64,000 bases of DNA from Acetobacterium paludosum (GTDB lineage Bacteria > Bacillota > Clostridia > Eubacteriales > Eubacteriaceae): assembly GCF_008086595.1 (NCBI RefSeq), contig NZ_RXYA01000002.1, positions 124,001 to 188,000 on the forward strand, in the 5' to 3' direction. Position 1 is the stretch's first letter, and each line of letters opens with the position of its first letter. The notes under the pieces were generated by a model. It did no database searches, had not been told where the DNA came from, and was given only the letters and a program-made list of their open reading frames with translations. Made by a program: the position numbers and the translations under genes. Shown here one piece after another: positions 34,520 through 42,602 of the stretch.

Positions 34520-34528
34520 GGAGGCCTT

Positions 34529-35095
34529 ATGAATACAACTTTAACCATGAAAGACATCAAACACCAAGCCATTTTAAATTCGGCTACTGAATTGTTAGCT
34601 TTAAAACCAACAGCAACGTTGCAAGCGATTGCCGATTATTCGAAAATCGGCATTGCCACATTGCATCGTCACTTTGTCTCCCGGGAAGCCCTTCTGGATG
34701 AACTAGCACTAAATGCCATTCATCTAGTCGAGGAAACTTTTGCTTCGCTCATCATTGATCCCGATGACATGAAGGCTTCTCTTAAACGACTCTTTGATGC
34801 CCTCATACCACTTGGCAATAAAATCTATTTTCTCGGCACGGCAGCTTCTATTGATGAAAACCCGACCATCATAGCTGGTGAAACCCATCTGAAACGTCCG
34901 ATTCTAGATGCCATTGAAACTTGGCAACATAATGGTTGTCTTAAAAAGGATTACCCTAGTAGATGGATACTAAACGTAATCTACAGCTTATTATTTATGA
35001 CATGGCAGGATATTCAAGCTGGAAATCTAGCCAAAAATGATGCGACTGATTTATTGTTAAATACCGTTTTATCCGGGTTTTCAGAAATAAAATAA
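34529..35095 (+). CDS. TetR family regulator (188 aa)
   Basis: Helix-turn-helix LQAIADYSKIGIATLHRHFV near residues 32-52, with the usual preceding helix ILNSATELLALKPTATL. GGAGG lies eight bases before the ATG. The protein belongs to the short TetR branch with a compact C-terminal domain. It is followed by a GNAT acetyltransferase (114-bp gap) that is the likely cotarget. Autoregulation through the palindrome at 34462-34519 is strongly suggested. Confidence 0.9.
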   Translation: MNTTLTMKDIKHQAILNSATELLALKPTATLQAIADYSKIGIATLHRHFVSREALLDELALNAIHLVEETFASLIIDPDDMKASLKRLFDALIPLGNKIYFLGTAASIDENPTIIAGETHLKRPILDAIETWQHNGCLKKDYPSRWILNVIYSLLFMTWQDIQAGNLAKNDATDLLLNTVLSGFSEIK

Positions 35096-35209
35096 TATCT
35101 TGTCTTTTATCGGGAAGCGATGTGATCGGCACTTATCAAAGGGTTATTCACTTTGCAGTCCGTTTCGCAATCATCTGATATGCTATTAAATTAAAAGGAG
35201 TATTTTCTT

Positions 35210-35824
35210 ATGGCAAAATTTAATATTGAAATCACAAAATCAATTAACGAAGATCAAAAAACCGAGGTGGCAAAACTCTTTTATAGCGCTTTTGAAAAAA
35301 AGTTCAGCACATTATGGTTGTTTGCTAAAAACGAAACCCAGGCGGTGGCGGTACTACGGGAGTGTATTAATTATAAAAAAGGACTCTATGCATTGAGTGA
35401 GAACAGCCTTTTTGGATTTATTGGTCTTGAAACCGGCGATGGCCTTTTTGTCAATTTCAAATTCTCTTCACTTTCAAAAGTTTTCGGTCTTTTTGGTGCT
35501 ACCTGGCGTTTTCTTGCCTATGGTATTTATCGTCTGCTCCACAACAATCGAATCGAGCACGAAGTACACATTGATCCCATCGTTGTATCAAGCAACGCCC
35601 GTGGTATGGGGGTTGGAACACAGCTATTAAATGCCACGATTGATTTTGCAAGATCAATTAATCGAAAATGTGTTTTCCTTGAGGTCGTTGATACAAATCC
35701 TAACGCACAAAAGCTATATGAAAGAGTTGGTTTCGCTGTTGTAGACGTTGAAGATACCAGCTTATTCACTTCTAATTCAGGTTTTTCCAAGGTTATCCAT
35801 ATGAAAAAAATTCTAGCTATTTAA
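35210..35824 (+). CDS. GNAT family N-acetyltransferase (204 aa)
   Basis: Acetyl-CoA-dependent acyltransferase. Motif A reads SNARGMGVGTQLLNATIDFA (R-x-x-G-x-G), followed by FLEVVDTNPNAQKLYERVGF, the typical beta5-alpha4 end of GNAT folds. The first 100 residues contain a hydrophobic stretch (FGATWRFLAYGIYRLL), unusual but not a clear membrane helix. It has a good ribosome-binding site (AAAAGGAG). Downstream of tetR. Substrate unknown. Confidence 0.88.
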   Translation: MAKFNIEITKSINEDQKTEVAKLFYSAFEKKFSTLWLFAKNETQAVAVLRECINYKKGLYALSENSLFGFIGLETGDGLFVNFKFSSLSKVFGLFGATWRFLAYGIYRLLHNNRIEHEVHIDPIVVSSNARGMGVGTQLLNATIDFARSINRKCVFLEVVDTNPNAQKLYERVGFAVVDVEDTSLFTSNSGFSKVIHMKKILAI

Positions 35825-35929
35825 TCTGTTTCTAAGCAGAGCCGATTAAATTTAGAACACCAAGTGATACCATTTGTATCCAAGCCCAGGTAGTTGCATA
35901 ACTGGCTCAAAGTCGATCTATAGGCTGGC

Positions 35930-35958
35930 TTGACAAAAGGAAACTTCTGGACTATACT
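35930..35958 (+). promoter_or_regulatory. Promoter of the 36010 tetR-hydrolase unit
   Basis: TTGACA (35930-35935), 17 bp, TATACT (35953-35958), a near-perfect sigma-A promoter, immediately followed by the palindrome at 35960-35996. Confidence 0.85.
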
Positions 35959-35959
35959 A

Positions 35960-35996
35960 AATAATATGAATATATAATAAATATATTCATATTATT
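35960..35996. promoter_or_regulatory. Inverted repeat (16-bp arms), TetR operator
   Basis: Arms AATAATATGAATATAT and complement (35960-35975, 35981-35996) around AATAA, placed over the transcription start. It ends three bases before GGAGG. Confidence 0.8.
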
Positions 35997-36009
35997 CGGA
36001 GGTAGATGC

Positions 36010-36594
36010 GTGCCAAAAATATATTCAAACGAAAAGCGACAAGAAATAAGAAATCAACTGATGCTGGTTGGATTGGAACTGATCAAACAGAATGGTTTAA
36101 AACGAATGAGTATTCAAGAACTTACAAAAAAAGTGGGAATTGCCCAAGGTACCTTTTACAATTTTTTCAGCTCAAAGGAAATGCTCGTTTATGAACTTGC
36201 TGACGCATACCAGAAAAGAACAAATCAGCAGCTTGAAAAAATCATTCAATCAAAGGGATATCTTGAACGAAATGATTTAGGCACATTATACAGTCGTATG
36301 TTTTTGAAAGATGAGGATAATGTCTATCGTTTCATCACCAGAGAAGATCTACAGAACTTATATACAAGACTTCCCCATGATTGTTTTCGTAGAATGACAG
36401 ATGTCAAAGCGGAAATGGAGCTAAATTTACTCCACGCGCGTGAAAAAAAAGAGAATTATGATCTGGATGCAGTCATTAACTGGATTCAGATCATGAATCT
36501 TACGATCCAAAATAAAGACATCCTGGTGGCAGCCGGGGTTGCGAAAATGATCCTTCGGATGATCGAAAATATGCTGGATGAACTTTTTATTTAA
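36010..36594 (+). CDS. TetR family regulator (194 aa), GTG start
   Basis: Helix-turn-helix MSIQELTKKVGIAQGTFYNF with the FFSSKEML extension. Start is GTG at 36010, seven bases after GGAGG; an ATG at 36006 is out of frame. The C-terminal domain is moderately long and all-helical. The alpha/beta hydrolase follows 24 bp downstream and is probably corepressed through the palindrome at 35960-35996. Confidence 0.9.
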   Translation: MPKIYSNEKRQEIRNQLMLVGLELIKQNGLKRMSIQELTKKVGIAQGTFYNFFSSKEMLVYELADAYQKRTNQQLEKIIQSKGYLERNDLGTLYSRMFLKDEDNVYRFITREDLQNLYTRLPHDCFRRMTDVKAEMELNLLHAREKKENYDLDAVINWIQIMNLTIQNKDILVAAGVAKMILRMIENMLDELFI

Positions 36595-36618
36595 AAAAGA
36601 CAGAGAGGAATGACTATT

Positions 36619-37377
36619 ATGAAATTCTACGAATATGGGGATAAAAAATTACCATCGATCATGCTCATTCACGGTGCGGGTTGGTCCTATTGGCTTTATT
36701 TACAAGAAGCCAGATTATTGCAAAATAAATACCATGTGATCTTACCGGTAATAGACGGACACGGTGAAGAATCCGAGGTCCCCTATATCTCGACCGAAAA
36801 AGCTGCGGATCGGTTACTGGATTATATTGATCATAACTGTGGTGGCAAACTTTTTGCCCTCAGTGGGGTTTCTCTAGGCGGACAGATTGCCATTGAGCTC
36901 TTATCCAGACGAGCGGACCTTGCCGAGAAGGCAATTATCGAAAGCGGCCTGTGCATTCCCCAACCCGGTCTTTTGAGATACAGTCTCTTTGTCTATAAAC
37001 ATTTTGGCAAATGGCTGTTTTCAAAAAAATTCAATCAGTGGGCGCTAACGAAGCTTCCCAAACAAATGCATTTACCCGATGAAATTACAGCGTTATATTT
37101 GAGGGATCTCCCGGCTGTTAAAATTGCGACCATGAATCGAGTTTTTGAAACCTACTATCGTTATCAACTGAAAGACAGCTTAAAAGACAGCCAGGCCGAT
37201 ACCATCTACTGGTACGGCAGCAAGGAAATGAAGTGCATTAAACAGTCCGGGTTGCTATTCGAAAGCTATGTTGAAAAATGTCAATTAATCGAATTGCCGG
37301 GTTATCGTCATTCAGAAATCAGCGCTTATCATCCTGAAGAATGGGTGGAAAAAGCCGAGCAATTTTTCAATCGTTAA
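36619..37377 (+). CDS. Alpha/beta hydrolase (252 aa)
   Basis: Serine hydrolase fold with oxyanion segment MLIHGAGWSYW, PVIDGHGEES, nucleophile elbow LSGVSLGGQIAIEL and a late His in PGYRHSEISAYHPEEW. The open frame begins at 36610, but the AGGA is adjacent to that ATG; the ATG at 36619 has good spacing. Expressed with its TetR repressor, a plausible inducible hydrolase for a small ester or lactone. A short fragment of a related gene remains at 55764-55862. Confidence 0.87.
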   Translation: MKFYEYGDKKLPSIMLIHGAGWSYWLYLQEARLLQNKYHVILPVIDGHGEESEVPYISTEKAADRLLDYIDHNCGGKLFALSGVSLGGQIAIELLSRRADLAEKAIIESGLCIPQPGLLRYSLFVYKHFGKWLFSKKFNQWALTKLPKQMHLPDEITALYLRDLPAVKIATMNRVFETYYRYQLKDSLKDSQADTIYWYGSKEMKCIKQSGLLFESYVEKCQLIELPGYRHSEISAYHPEEWVEKAEQFFNR

Positions 37378-37465
37378 AAAGAAGGTCCGTTTATTTACTT
37401 ACTTAAATGACCGTGCCAATCCTCAACTGCAATCTGGCCGGTCGTTTTGCGATTAAGAAGCTTCC

Positions 37466-39133
37466 TTATGAAATCAACGGCCATTTTTCGGTTTCTATAA
37501 ATGTATCCACCAGGGTATTGGCGTTCTCAATGATTTCCGGATCAAATTCTAAATAGTTTAATAACGCAATGGCATTTTTTGTATGAGCCGGGCCAGTATG
37601 TAACTTGTAATCAAACAGAATCGTTTCATCCGTAATCGTCTCCTGGAAATGATAATTATCATAACTTTTTGCCAAAATACTGGTGAGCTCAATATCGTGT
37701 GTGGCTATCAGACAAAGACAATTTTCCCGGTCTAAATAATCCAGAATCGCAGCGGAAGCGGCAATTCGCTCGATGGTATTAGTACCTTTTAATATTTCGT
37801 CAATAAAACAAAGACAGGGAACGCTGCTTACCTGATCGATGGTTCGTTTTAAAGATTTAATTTCAGCCATAAAATAACTGTCCCCGGCAAGAATGTCATC
37901 CTTCACTGCCATAGCGGTAATCGGCAGACAATGGGAAAGCGAAAAACTGCTGGCTGTACAGGTGTAAATGGTTTGGGCAAAAATACTGTTGACTGCCAAG
38001 GCCTTGACAAAGGTTGATTTTCCAGAAGCGTTTGACCCGGTAACAAGGCTGTTCTTCAGAAGTTCAATATCATTCGCTATGGGTGTTTTCAATAAGGGGT
38101 GATATAGATCGGCAACAACCACTTCAAATTCCGCGGTAAAAGACGGATTAACCGTACCGGGAAGACTTTTTCGAAATGATGCCAAAGTGATCGAAAGATC
38201 CAGTTCTCCGATATTCTGATAGATACGATGAAAAGCTTCTTTGTTTTTTGACACCAGGGCAATGGCTTTATTATAAGTTCTGAAGTCGTAGAGGGTTATA
38301 ATTTTTAAATAGTCCAGCAGTATATCAATATCAGATGTGCCTCCCATCATGACTCCTGAGAGTTTACCGGCAAGGGCTTTAAAGTGTATATTATCTTCTC
38401 GAATTTTCTCAATTAAACCACTGAGTCCATCCGTTGTCTGATACGGCAAAAGTCTGTTGCAGCATCGGAGCATGGCTGATAAATAATGAATGGTCAAGAG
38501 GTTTTTGGCTATTTCCTTTTTAAAATAGTAATAGACCACCCCATTAACAATGACTGAAAGAATCAGACACAGCAGACCAATTGATAGATTAAACAGACAG
38601 ATTCCAAGGCAAAGAAAAGGAATAATGGCCAGGATCGTATAGGCGCTCGGATTCTTAAGGGCTTTTATTTGACTTTCGAAAATAAGTGACGAAACATCAT
38701 TGTAACTTGCTTTGCCCAATTTTGACAGAATCATTTGAATTTCCAGCCGTTCTTTGGGATTCTCAGCGAAAAAATTGATGAGCTTTTCGCGTTCTTTAAG
38801 TGGTTCATCCCGCCATTTTGGCTCATGAAGCGTTGCATACAACACCTCATCACCAACCGAGGTTAAACAGGTGTCCAGACGTTTAAAGACATCGTCCATA
38901 TCCAAATCGCTCCAAGTCAGTTCATCGATGGCGACATCGATCTTTTCGTATTTGAGTTTTCGATCCCAATAATCGGAAACGCTTCCCCAAATATCGGGAT
39001 TAAAACTGGTTGGTGCTTTTCCAAATTCATTCATTAAACGTTGCCGAAAGATGATTCTGGCTCTTCTGCTGGAGACCAGACTAAAAACAATCATCCCGAT
39101 GATTCCAATGCTTACAAAAAATAATACTCCCAT
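37466..39133 (-). CDS. MutS-like ATPase with membrane segments (555 aa)
   Basis: The C-terminal third is a MutS domain V ATPase: Walker A TGSNASGKSTFVKALAVNS, CFIDEILKGTNTIERIAASA (Walker B and signature) and CLIATHDIELTSIL. The middle resembles the MutS core, but the N-terminus has one membrane helix (VLFFVSIGIIGMIVFSLV) and the centre has a pair (about 175-225). The mismatch-recognition domain is absent, so it is not the classical repair MutS. Many Firmicutes carry such membrane MutS homologues of unknown role. The frame runs to a TTG at 39193, but AGAGGAG precedes the ATG at 39133, which is chosen. Confidence 0.85.
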   Translation of the reverse strand: MGVLFFVSIGIIGMIVFSLVSSRRARIIFRQRLMNEFGKAPTSFNPDIWGSVSDYWDRKLKYEKIDVAIDELTWSDLDMDDVFKRLDTCLTSVGDEVLYATLHEPKWRDEPLKEREKLINFFAENPKERLEIQMILSKLGKASYNDVSSLIFESQIKALKNPSAYTILAIIPFLCLGICLFNLSIGLLCLILSVIVNGVVYYYFKKEIAKNLLTIHYLSAMLRCCNRLLPYQTTDGLSGLIEKIREDNIHFKALAGKLSGVMMGGTSDIDILLDYLKIITLYDFRTYNKAIALVSKNKEAFHRIYQNIGELDLSITLASFRKSLPGTVNPSFTAEFEVVVADLYHPLLKTPIANDIELLKNSLVTGSNASGKSTFVKALAVNSIFAQTIYTCTASSFSLSHCLPITAMAVKDDILAGDSYFMAEIKSLKRTIDQVSSVPCLCFIDEILKGTNTIERIAASAAILDYLDRENCLCLIATHDIELTSILAKSYDNYHFQETITDETILFDYKLHTGPAHTKNAIALLNYLEFDPEIIENANTLVDTFIETEKWPLIS

Positions 39134-39435
39134 TAAACTCCTCTGTTTCCAATGGCTTTGCACAGCCTTTTTTTCTTTTATAAAAATTATCAAAGTGAGA
39201 CTGGCCTTTTCACTGATCCCGAAATGTCCCTATATCCATCACTTTATGAAATATTGTATCATTTGATTGCCACCAGGAACAGGATTTAATGCACAAAAAA
39301 ATAAATGCAACTGTGATAACACTAATGATATGTTCAACACTTACACTTTTATGCGCTAAAATATTTCACAGAATTTTTGGAATTTGGAGATGTCCAGTTA
39401 AAACATGACGGTTGAAACGGTGCCTGTTCGTTAAA

Positions 39436-39461
39436 ATAGCCGGAGATTTTACTCCGGCTAT
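39436..39461 (-). terminator. Possible terminator of the UroD-family gene
   Basis: Hairpin ATAGCCGGAG/CTCCGGCTAT (39436-39445, 39452-39461) with a short T-rich minus-strand tail. Confidence 0.55.
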
Positions 39462-39515
39462 ACGTTCATATGAATGAGTTATTTCTTTAGACCAACGTTT
39501 TTCAACATTGGATAA

Positions 39516-40526
39516 TTAAAGCAATTCCTTGTTTATTTGATTAAGTTCTGTTGTAATCGCTTCGTAAACACCAGGGTATACGCTGCCTGGTCCGCCTTGT
39601 GTAATACACGGAATATAATAATGTTTTCCGCATCGTTTTACAGCCTTTCGCACTTCTGCGCCAACACTTTCTTGAGTCCAAGCCTCGTTATCAATCAGTG
39701 AGTTATCGATATCTCCCATAAAAGAAATCTGTCCGCCAAACTTTTTAATGAGTTCCGGAACATTATTTGACGAAATACAGCCTTGCCAGATATCGATTCC
39801 CATTTCAATCATCAGCGGTACCAAATTCGCAGCGTAAGAATCGCTATGATGAACAATCAGCTCGACGCCGTTGGCTTTATAGAAACCATATATTTTTTTG
39901 TAAGCAGGGACAATAAATTCTTCAAACATCTCTGGTGCCATGAACGAATTCAAAGAGCTGCCCCAATCGTCATGATGGAAGATACAGTCAGGTTTATAAT
40001 ATTTGACCAGTTCTGCTGCATATCGCAATTCATATTCGACGATATAGTCGATAAGCGCATGCATTTCTTCCGGTTCTTCATAGAAGCCCATCAGACAATC
40101 TTCCATGCCCATTAAATGATGGCATTGTTCAAAGACACCAGGGGCAACAAATGCGGTTGCAAAAACTTCGTTACGATCGATTGCTTCAATTGCCGGCATA
40201 AATGGTGCCCATGCTTCCGGCGGAAAATCTGTCTTGGGCGCTTTTACAAATTCTCGCCATTTTGTGATATCCTTAAGCACTTTGTGTTCGGCATCATGCA
40301 ATGGAAATGCTCCAGGAGTTCCTTCCGGCCACGCAAAGGTAATTCCCCAACCATTTTTTGCCGGCTGGCCACCAGGCATCGGGAACTCACCCTGGCCTGA
40401 AATCGGATCTCCCATTATCATACCGTAAATTGCATCAGTACACACAAAAGCCTCATACTGATTGACAAAGCGGTCAGGATTGCCGCCTTTAATCGTTTCC
40501 AATAAATTCTGTCTTTTAGTTAGCAT
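39516..40526 (-). CDS. Uroporphyrinogen decarboxylase-family protein, probable corrinoid methyltransferase (336 aa)
   Basis: UroD-fold protein of the MtaA/MtbA-like branch rather than heme HemE. HHSDSYAANLVPLMIEMG and CITQGGPGSVYPG supply the His and Cys expected for zinc and thiol activation in methyltransferases, and IFHHDDWGSSLNSFM fits the substrate pocket region. Acetogens use such proteins to move methyl groups from methanol, methylamines or methoxy-aromatics to corrinoid proteins or tetrahydrofolate. No corrinoid protein gene adjoins it here. AGGAGG favours the ATG at 40526 over the one at 40532. Confidence 0.82.
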   Translation of the reverse strand: MLTKRQNLLETIKGGNPDRFVNQYEAFVCTDAIYGMIMGDPISGQGEFPMPGGQPAKNGWGITFAWPEGTPGAFPLHDAEHKVLKDITKWREFVKAPKTDFPPEAWAPFMPAIEAIDRNEVFATAFVAPGVFEQCHHLMGMEDCLMGFYEEPEEMHALIDYIVEYELRYAAELVKYYKPDCIFHHDDWGSSLNSFMAPEMFEEFIVPAYKKIYGFYKANGVELIVHHSDSYAANLVPLMIEMGIDIWQGCISSNNVPELIKKFGGQISFMGDIDNSLIDNEAWTQESVGAEVRKAVKRCGKHYYIPCITQGGPGSVYPGVYEAITTELNQINKELL

Positions 40527-40838
40527 AAACATTTCCTCCTATAAGATATTATACCGCCATACAATTTATATGCGTATAATTATTGTAAAATCAATTATAT
40601 CACCAGTTTTCAATAATTTCAAGCTTTACTTTACCGGTTAATATTTATTCTTTGATTACGCTAACATTGCCGTTTTTATGCGATTATTAAGACGCAGTAA
40701 TCAGGACTGAAGAATTTGTTATCCTTACTCCCCGATTCGTATAAACTAGGTATTTTAAATATAAGTAATCATTTTGACCGCTTCGACTTCAAGTCTTCCA
40801 TCTTTTGTCTGATGTAGCTTTAAAATATCGGGTTAATG
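40527..40838. other. Gene-free stretch
   Basis: No gene, hairpin or repeat supported. The upstream side should carry the promoter of the UroD-family gene; no clear hexamers chosen. Confidence 0.4.
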
Positions 40839-41243
40839 TTACTTTTTTTCGATTTCAGTTACACATGTTGTTTTAATCGTTTCAACCAGGAATTGTAACG
40901 CATCGATGACATGCGGTCGGATATCACCACCAATGAGAACATACATAATATCTTCACCTACCTTCAGATACCCTTCGTTAAGCCAAACCCTGACATGGAA
41001 AATGCCGTCCATTTTTTTTGTTTCAGCAATGGCGACATCAACCTTTAGGGCATCATAAAAAAATTCCATTCCTGTTACGCTGGAACCGTCATCCAAGCCT
41101 TGACGAACCTTGGCCTTTGGCGTTTGGCGGACAGTACCATTGTGAACCAAATACATTCCTTCCTGTAAAGCAGCCGAATCATTTTTTGCTTCTTTTAACC
41201 ATTCGTCAACAGAAGGCGTTGATTTCTTTGTTATTTCATTCAT
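40839..41243 (-). CDS. MoaE-like molybdopterin synthase large-subunit family protein (134 aa)
   Basis: Looks like MoaE, which with MoaD-thiocarboxylate converts precursor Z to molybdopterin. Matching features are VDEWLKEAKNDSAALQEG at the N-terminus, HNGTVRQTPKAKVRQG, GMEFFYDALKVDVAIAETKK and VLIGGDIRPHVIDALQFLVE. The frame runs to 41345, but GGAGA sits seven bases before the ATG at 41243. A small membrane protein gene precedes it by 26 bp. moaD and other cofactor genes are not in the window, so a different sulfur-transfer role remains possible. Confidence 0.65.
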   Translation of the reverse strand: MNEITKKSTPSVDEWLKEAKNDSAALQEGMYLVHNGTVRQTPKAKVRQGLDDGSSVTGMEFFYDALKVDVAIAETKKMDGIFHVRVWLNEGYLKVGEDIMYVLIGGDIRPHVIDALQFLVETIKTTCVTEIEKK

Positions 41244-41269
41244 ACGTAAGTCTCCTTTTTTTAGCATTA

Positions 41270-41743
41270 CTATATTTCCATCCCTGAAAGACTGATGAAA
41301 AGCACAACAGCTGTAACAAATAAAATTGCGCAATAATACAGCCATGGTCGTTTTGTTTTATATAAATAATAAAGACTGGCAGCAACAATCACAGAGCCGA
41401 TTAACAAAACCACCCACTCAGACTGCTGGTTAAACAAAATCCCAACCTCCATAAGAACAACCATCAAGGGCATGGTTAAAAAAGTTGCTTTAACCAAATC
41501 ATTCAACTTCGATTTGAAAACCAACCATGAAACCAAAAGAATAATAATTAAATAGATTATATCATTGATCGAAAGAATTCTGCCAAAATTATCACTATCC
41601 TTATTCACCAATGAAAAAATGATCATATCCCAAACCCGCATGACGAGGGCTGCGAATAAAAATGCTACTAAAAAGAGTGTCAAGCCACCGACAACAATTA
41701 TAAGCATGGACAATAAGTTTTTCTGCCATAATTTCAGTTTCAT
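41270..41743 (-). CDS. Small membrane protein, function unknown (157 aa)
   Basis: Four to five predicted membrane helices (about residues 10-35, 58-77, 84-100, 108-127 and 133-152) with short charged loops. No family recognised. Directly upstream of the moaE-like gene (26-bp gap), suggesting one transcript. Confidence 0.7.
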   Translation of the reverse strand: MKLKLWQKNLLSMLIIVVGGLTLFLVAFLFAALVMRVWDMIIFSLVNKDSDNFGRILSINDIIYLIIILLVSWLVFKSKLNDLVKATFLTMPLMVVLMEVGILFNQQSEWVVLLIGSVIVAASLYYLYKTKRPWLYYCAILFVTAVVLFISLSGMEI

Positions 41744-41895
41744 TCGAGATCCCTCCTAATTTGATTATTAATGCCAGTTAATTCGGACATCATCTGCCTC
41801 CTTTTTTCAACGGAACCGGTGGTTGTCTAAAATAATCTCTGTGTTATTATCTCTGATAATCACCGAAACATTTTTCTGAGCATCGTATCGTCTCT

Positions 41896-42411
41896 CTATG
41901 AATGGGATACAAGAGTAATATCTGGATAGATTTTTTCTAAAACACTATTCGGATAGGTATTGTCTAAAAATTCTTCTACCCTACTATTTGCCGGGATATT
42001 GTTTATTCGTTCATCCCAGCGTTTCACTGCCAGAAAGGAAATTATCATATCAAAAATCATAAAAATGCTGAGAATCGAAGTGACGATCACTTCGATTTTT
42101 AGAGGGGTTTTTTTTATCGCCGTTGATACCAATGGATCAATTATTTTTACCCAGGAAAGCCCTAAAACGCCCCAATAAAATGAAAGCACCAGGCTGGTTC
42201 TGCCATATAAATTTAATGGCATCTGCTGATATTGCCAGGAAACCGTTCCGGTTGCATACTGCTGAAAACAACTGCTTAGGAACTCAAATCCACCGCCAAC
42301 AACCATGCTTAAAATTAAAATTATATACCAGTTCTTATCAAAAAAGGGATGAAGTATCAGAACAAAAAATACGACGCCAAAACCATAAACAGGATTATTT
42401 GATTGTTCCAT
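41896..42411 (-). CDS. Putative ABC transporter permease of the CmpB type (PF06541-like), N-terminally short
   Basis: The frame reads NPVYGFGVVFFVLILHPFF, then SMVVGGGFEFLSSCFQQYAT, YQQMPLNLYGRTSLVLSFYWG and a last membrane span. This matches the core of small membrane proteins annotated as putative ABC transporter permeases. Relatives normally begin 30-40 residues earlier with an additional helix; here the frame opens at the NPVYGFG motif. Either the true start is missing or the gene is truncated. A small SD-like element could not be assigned with confidence. Confidence 0.6.
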   Translation of the reverse strand: MEQSNNPVYGFGVVFFVLILHPFFDKNWYIILILSMVVGGGFEFLSSCFQQYATGTVSWQYQQMPLNLYGRTSLVLSFYWGVLGLSWVKIIDPLVSTAIKKTPLKIEVIVTSILSIFMIFDMIISFLAVKRWDERINNIPANSRVEEFLDNTYPNSVLEKIYPDITLVSHS

Positions 42412-42530
42412 TTAATATCCATAATCATCATTATTAAACGACTTTGTTAATTTTATACCCATAACCCTTCAATTTCCAACCTTCTCCAAAATATATTTTC
42501 AGATAATCTATCAATTATAATTTATTCCAC

Positions 42531-42571
42531 CAAAAAAATGAGAAGGAGCAACTGCTAATGCTCTTTCTCAT
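42531..42571 (-). terminator. Terminator of the Cache-GGDEF-EAL gene
   Basis: Hairpin ATGAGAAGGAGCA/TGCTCTTTCTCAT (42538-42550 and 42559-42571) with one mismatch, followed on the minus strand by TTTTTTT. Confidence 0.75.
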
Positions 42572-42602
42572 AAATTGCCTTCTACAACAAATAAACGGTC
42601 TT

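Noticed and set aside
37380-37465. Minus-strand tail reading KTTGQIAVEDWHGHLSK after the MutS-like gene
   Set aside because: Only about 20 codons, no start, no family recognised; could be chance.
40527-40838. Cobalamin or other riboswitch upstream of the UroD-family gene
   Set aside because: No conserved riboswitch core could be identified and no paired stems with a terminator were found.
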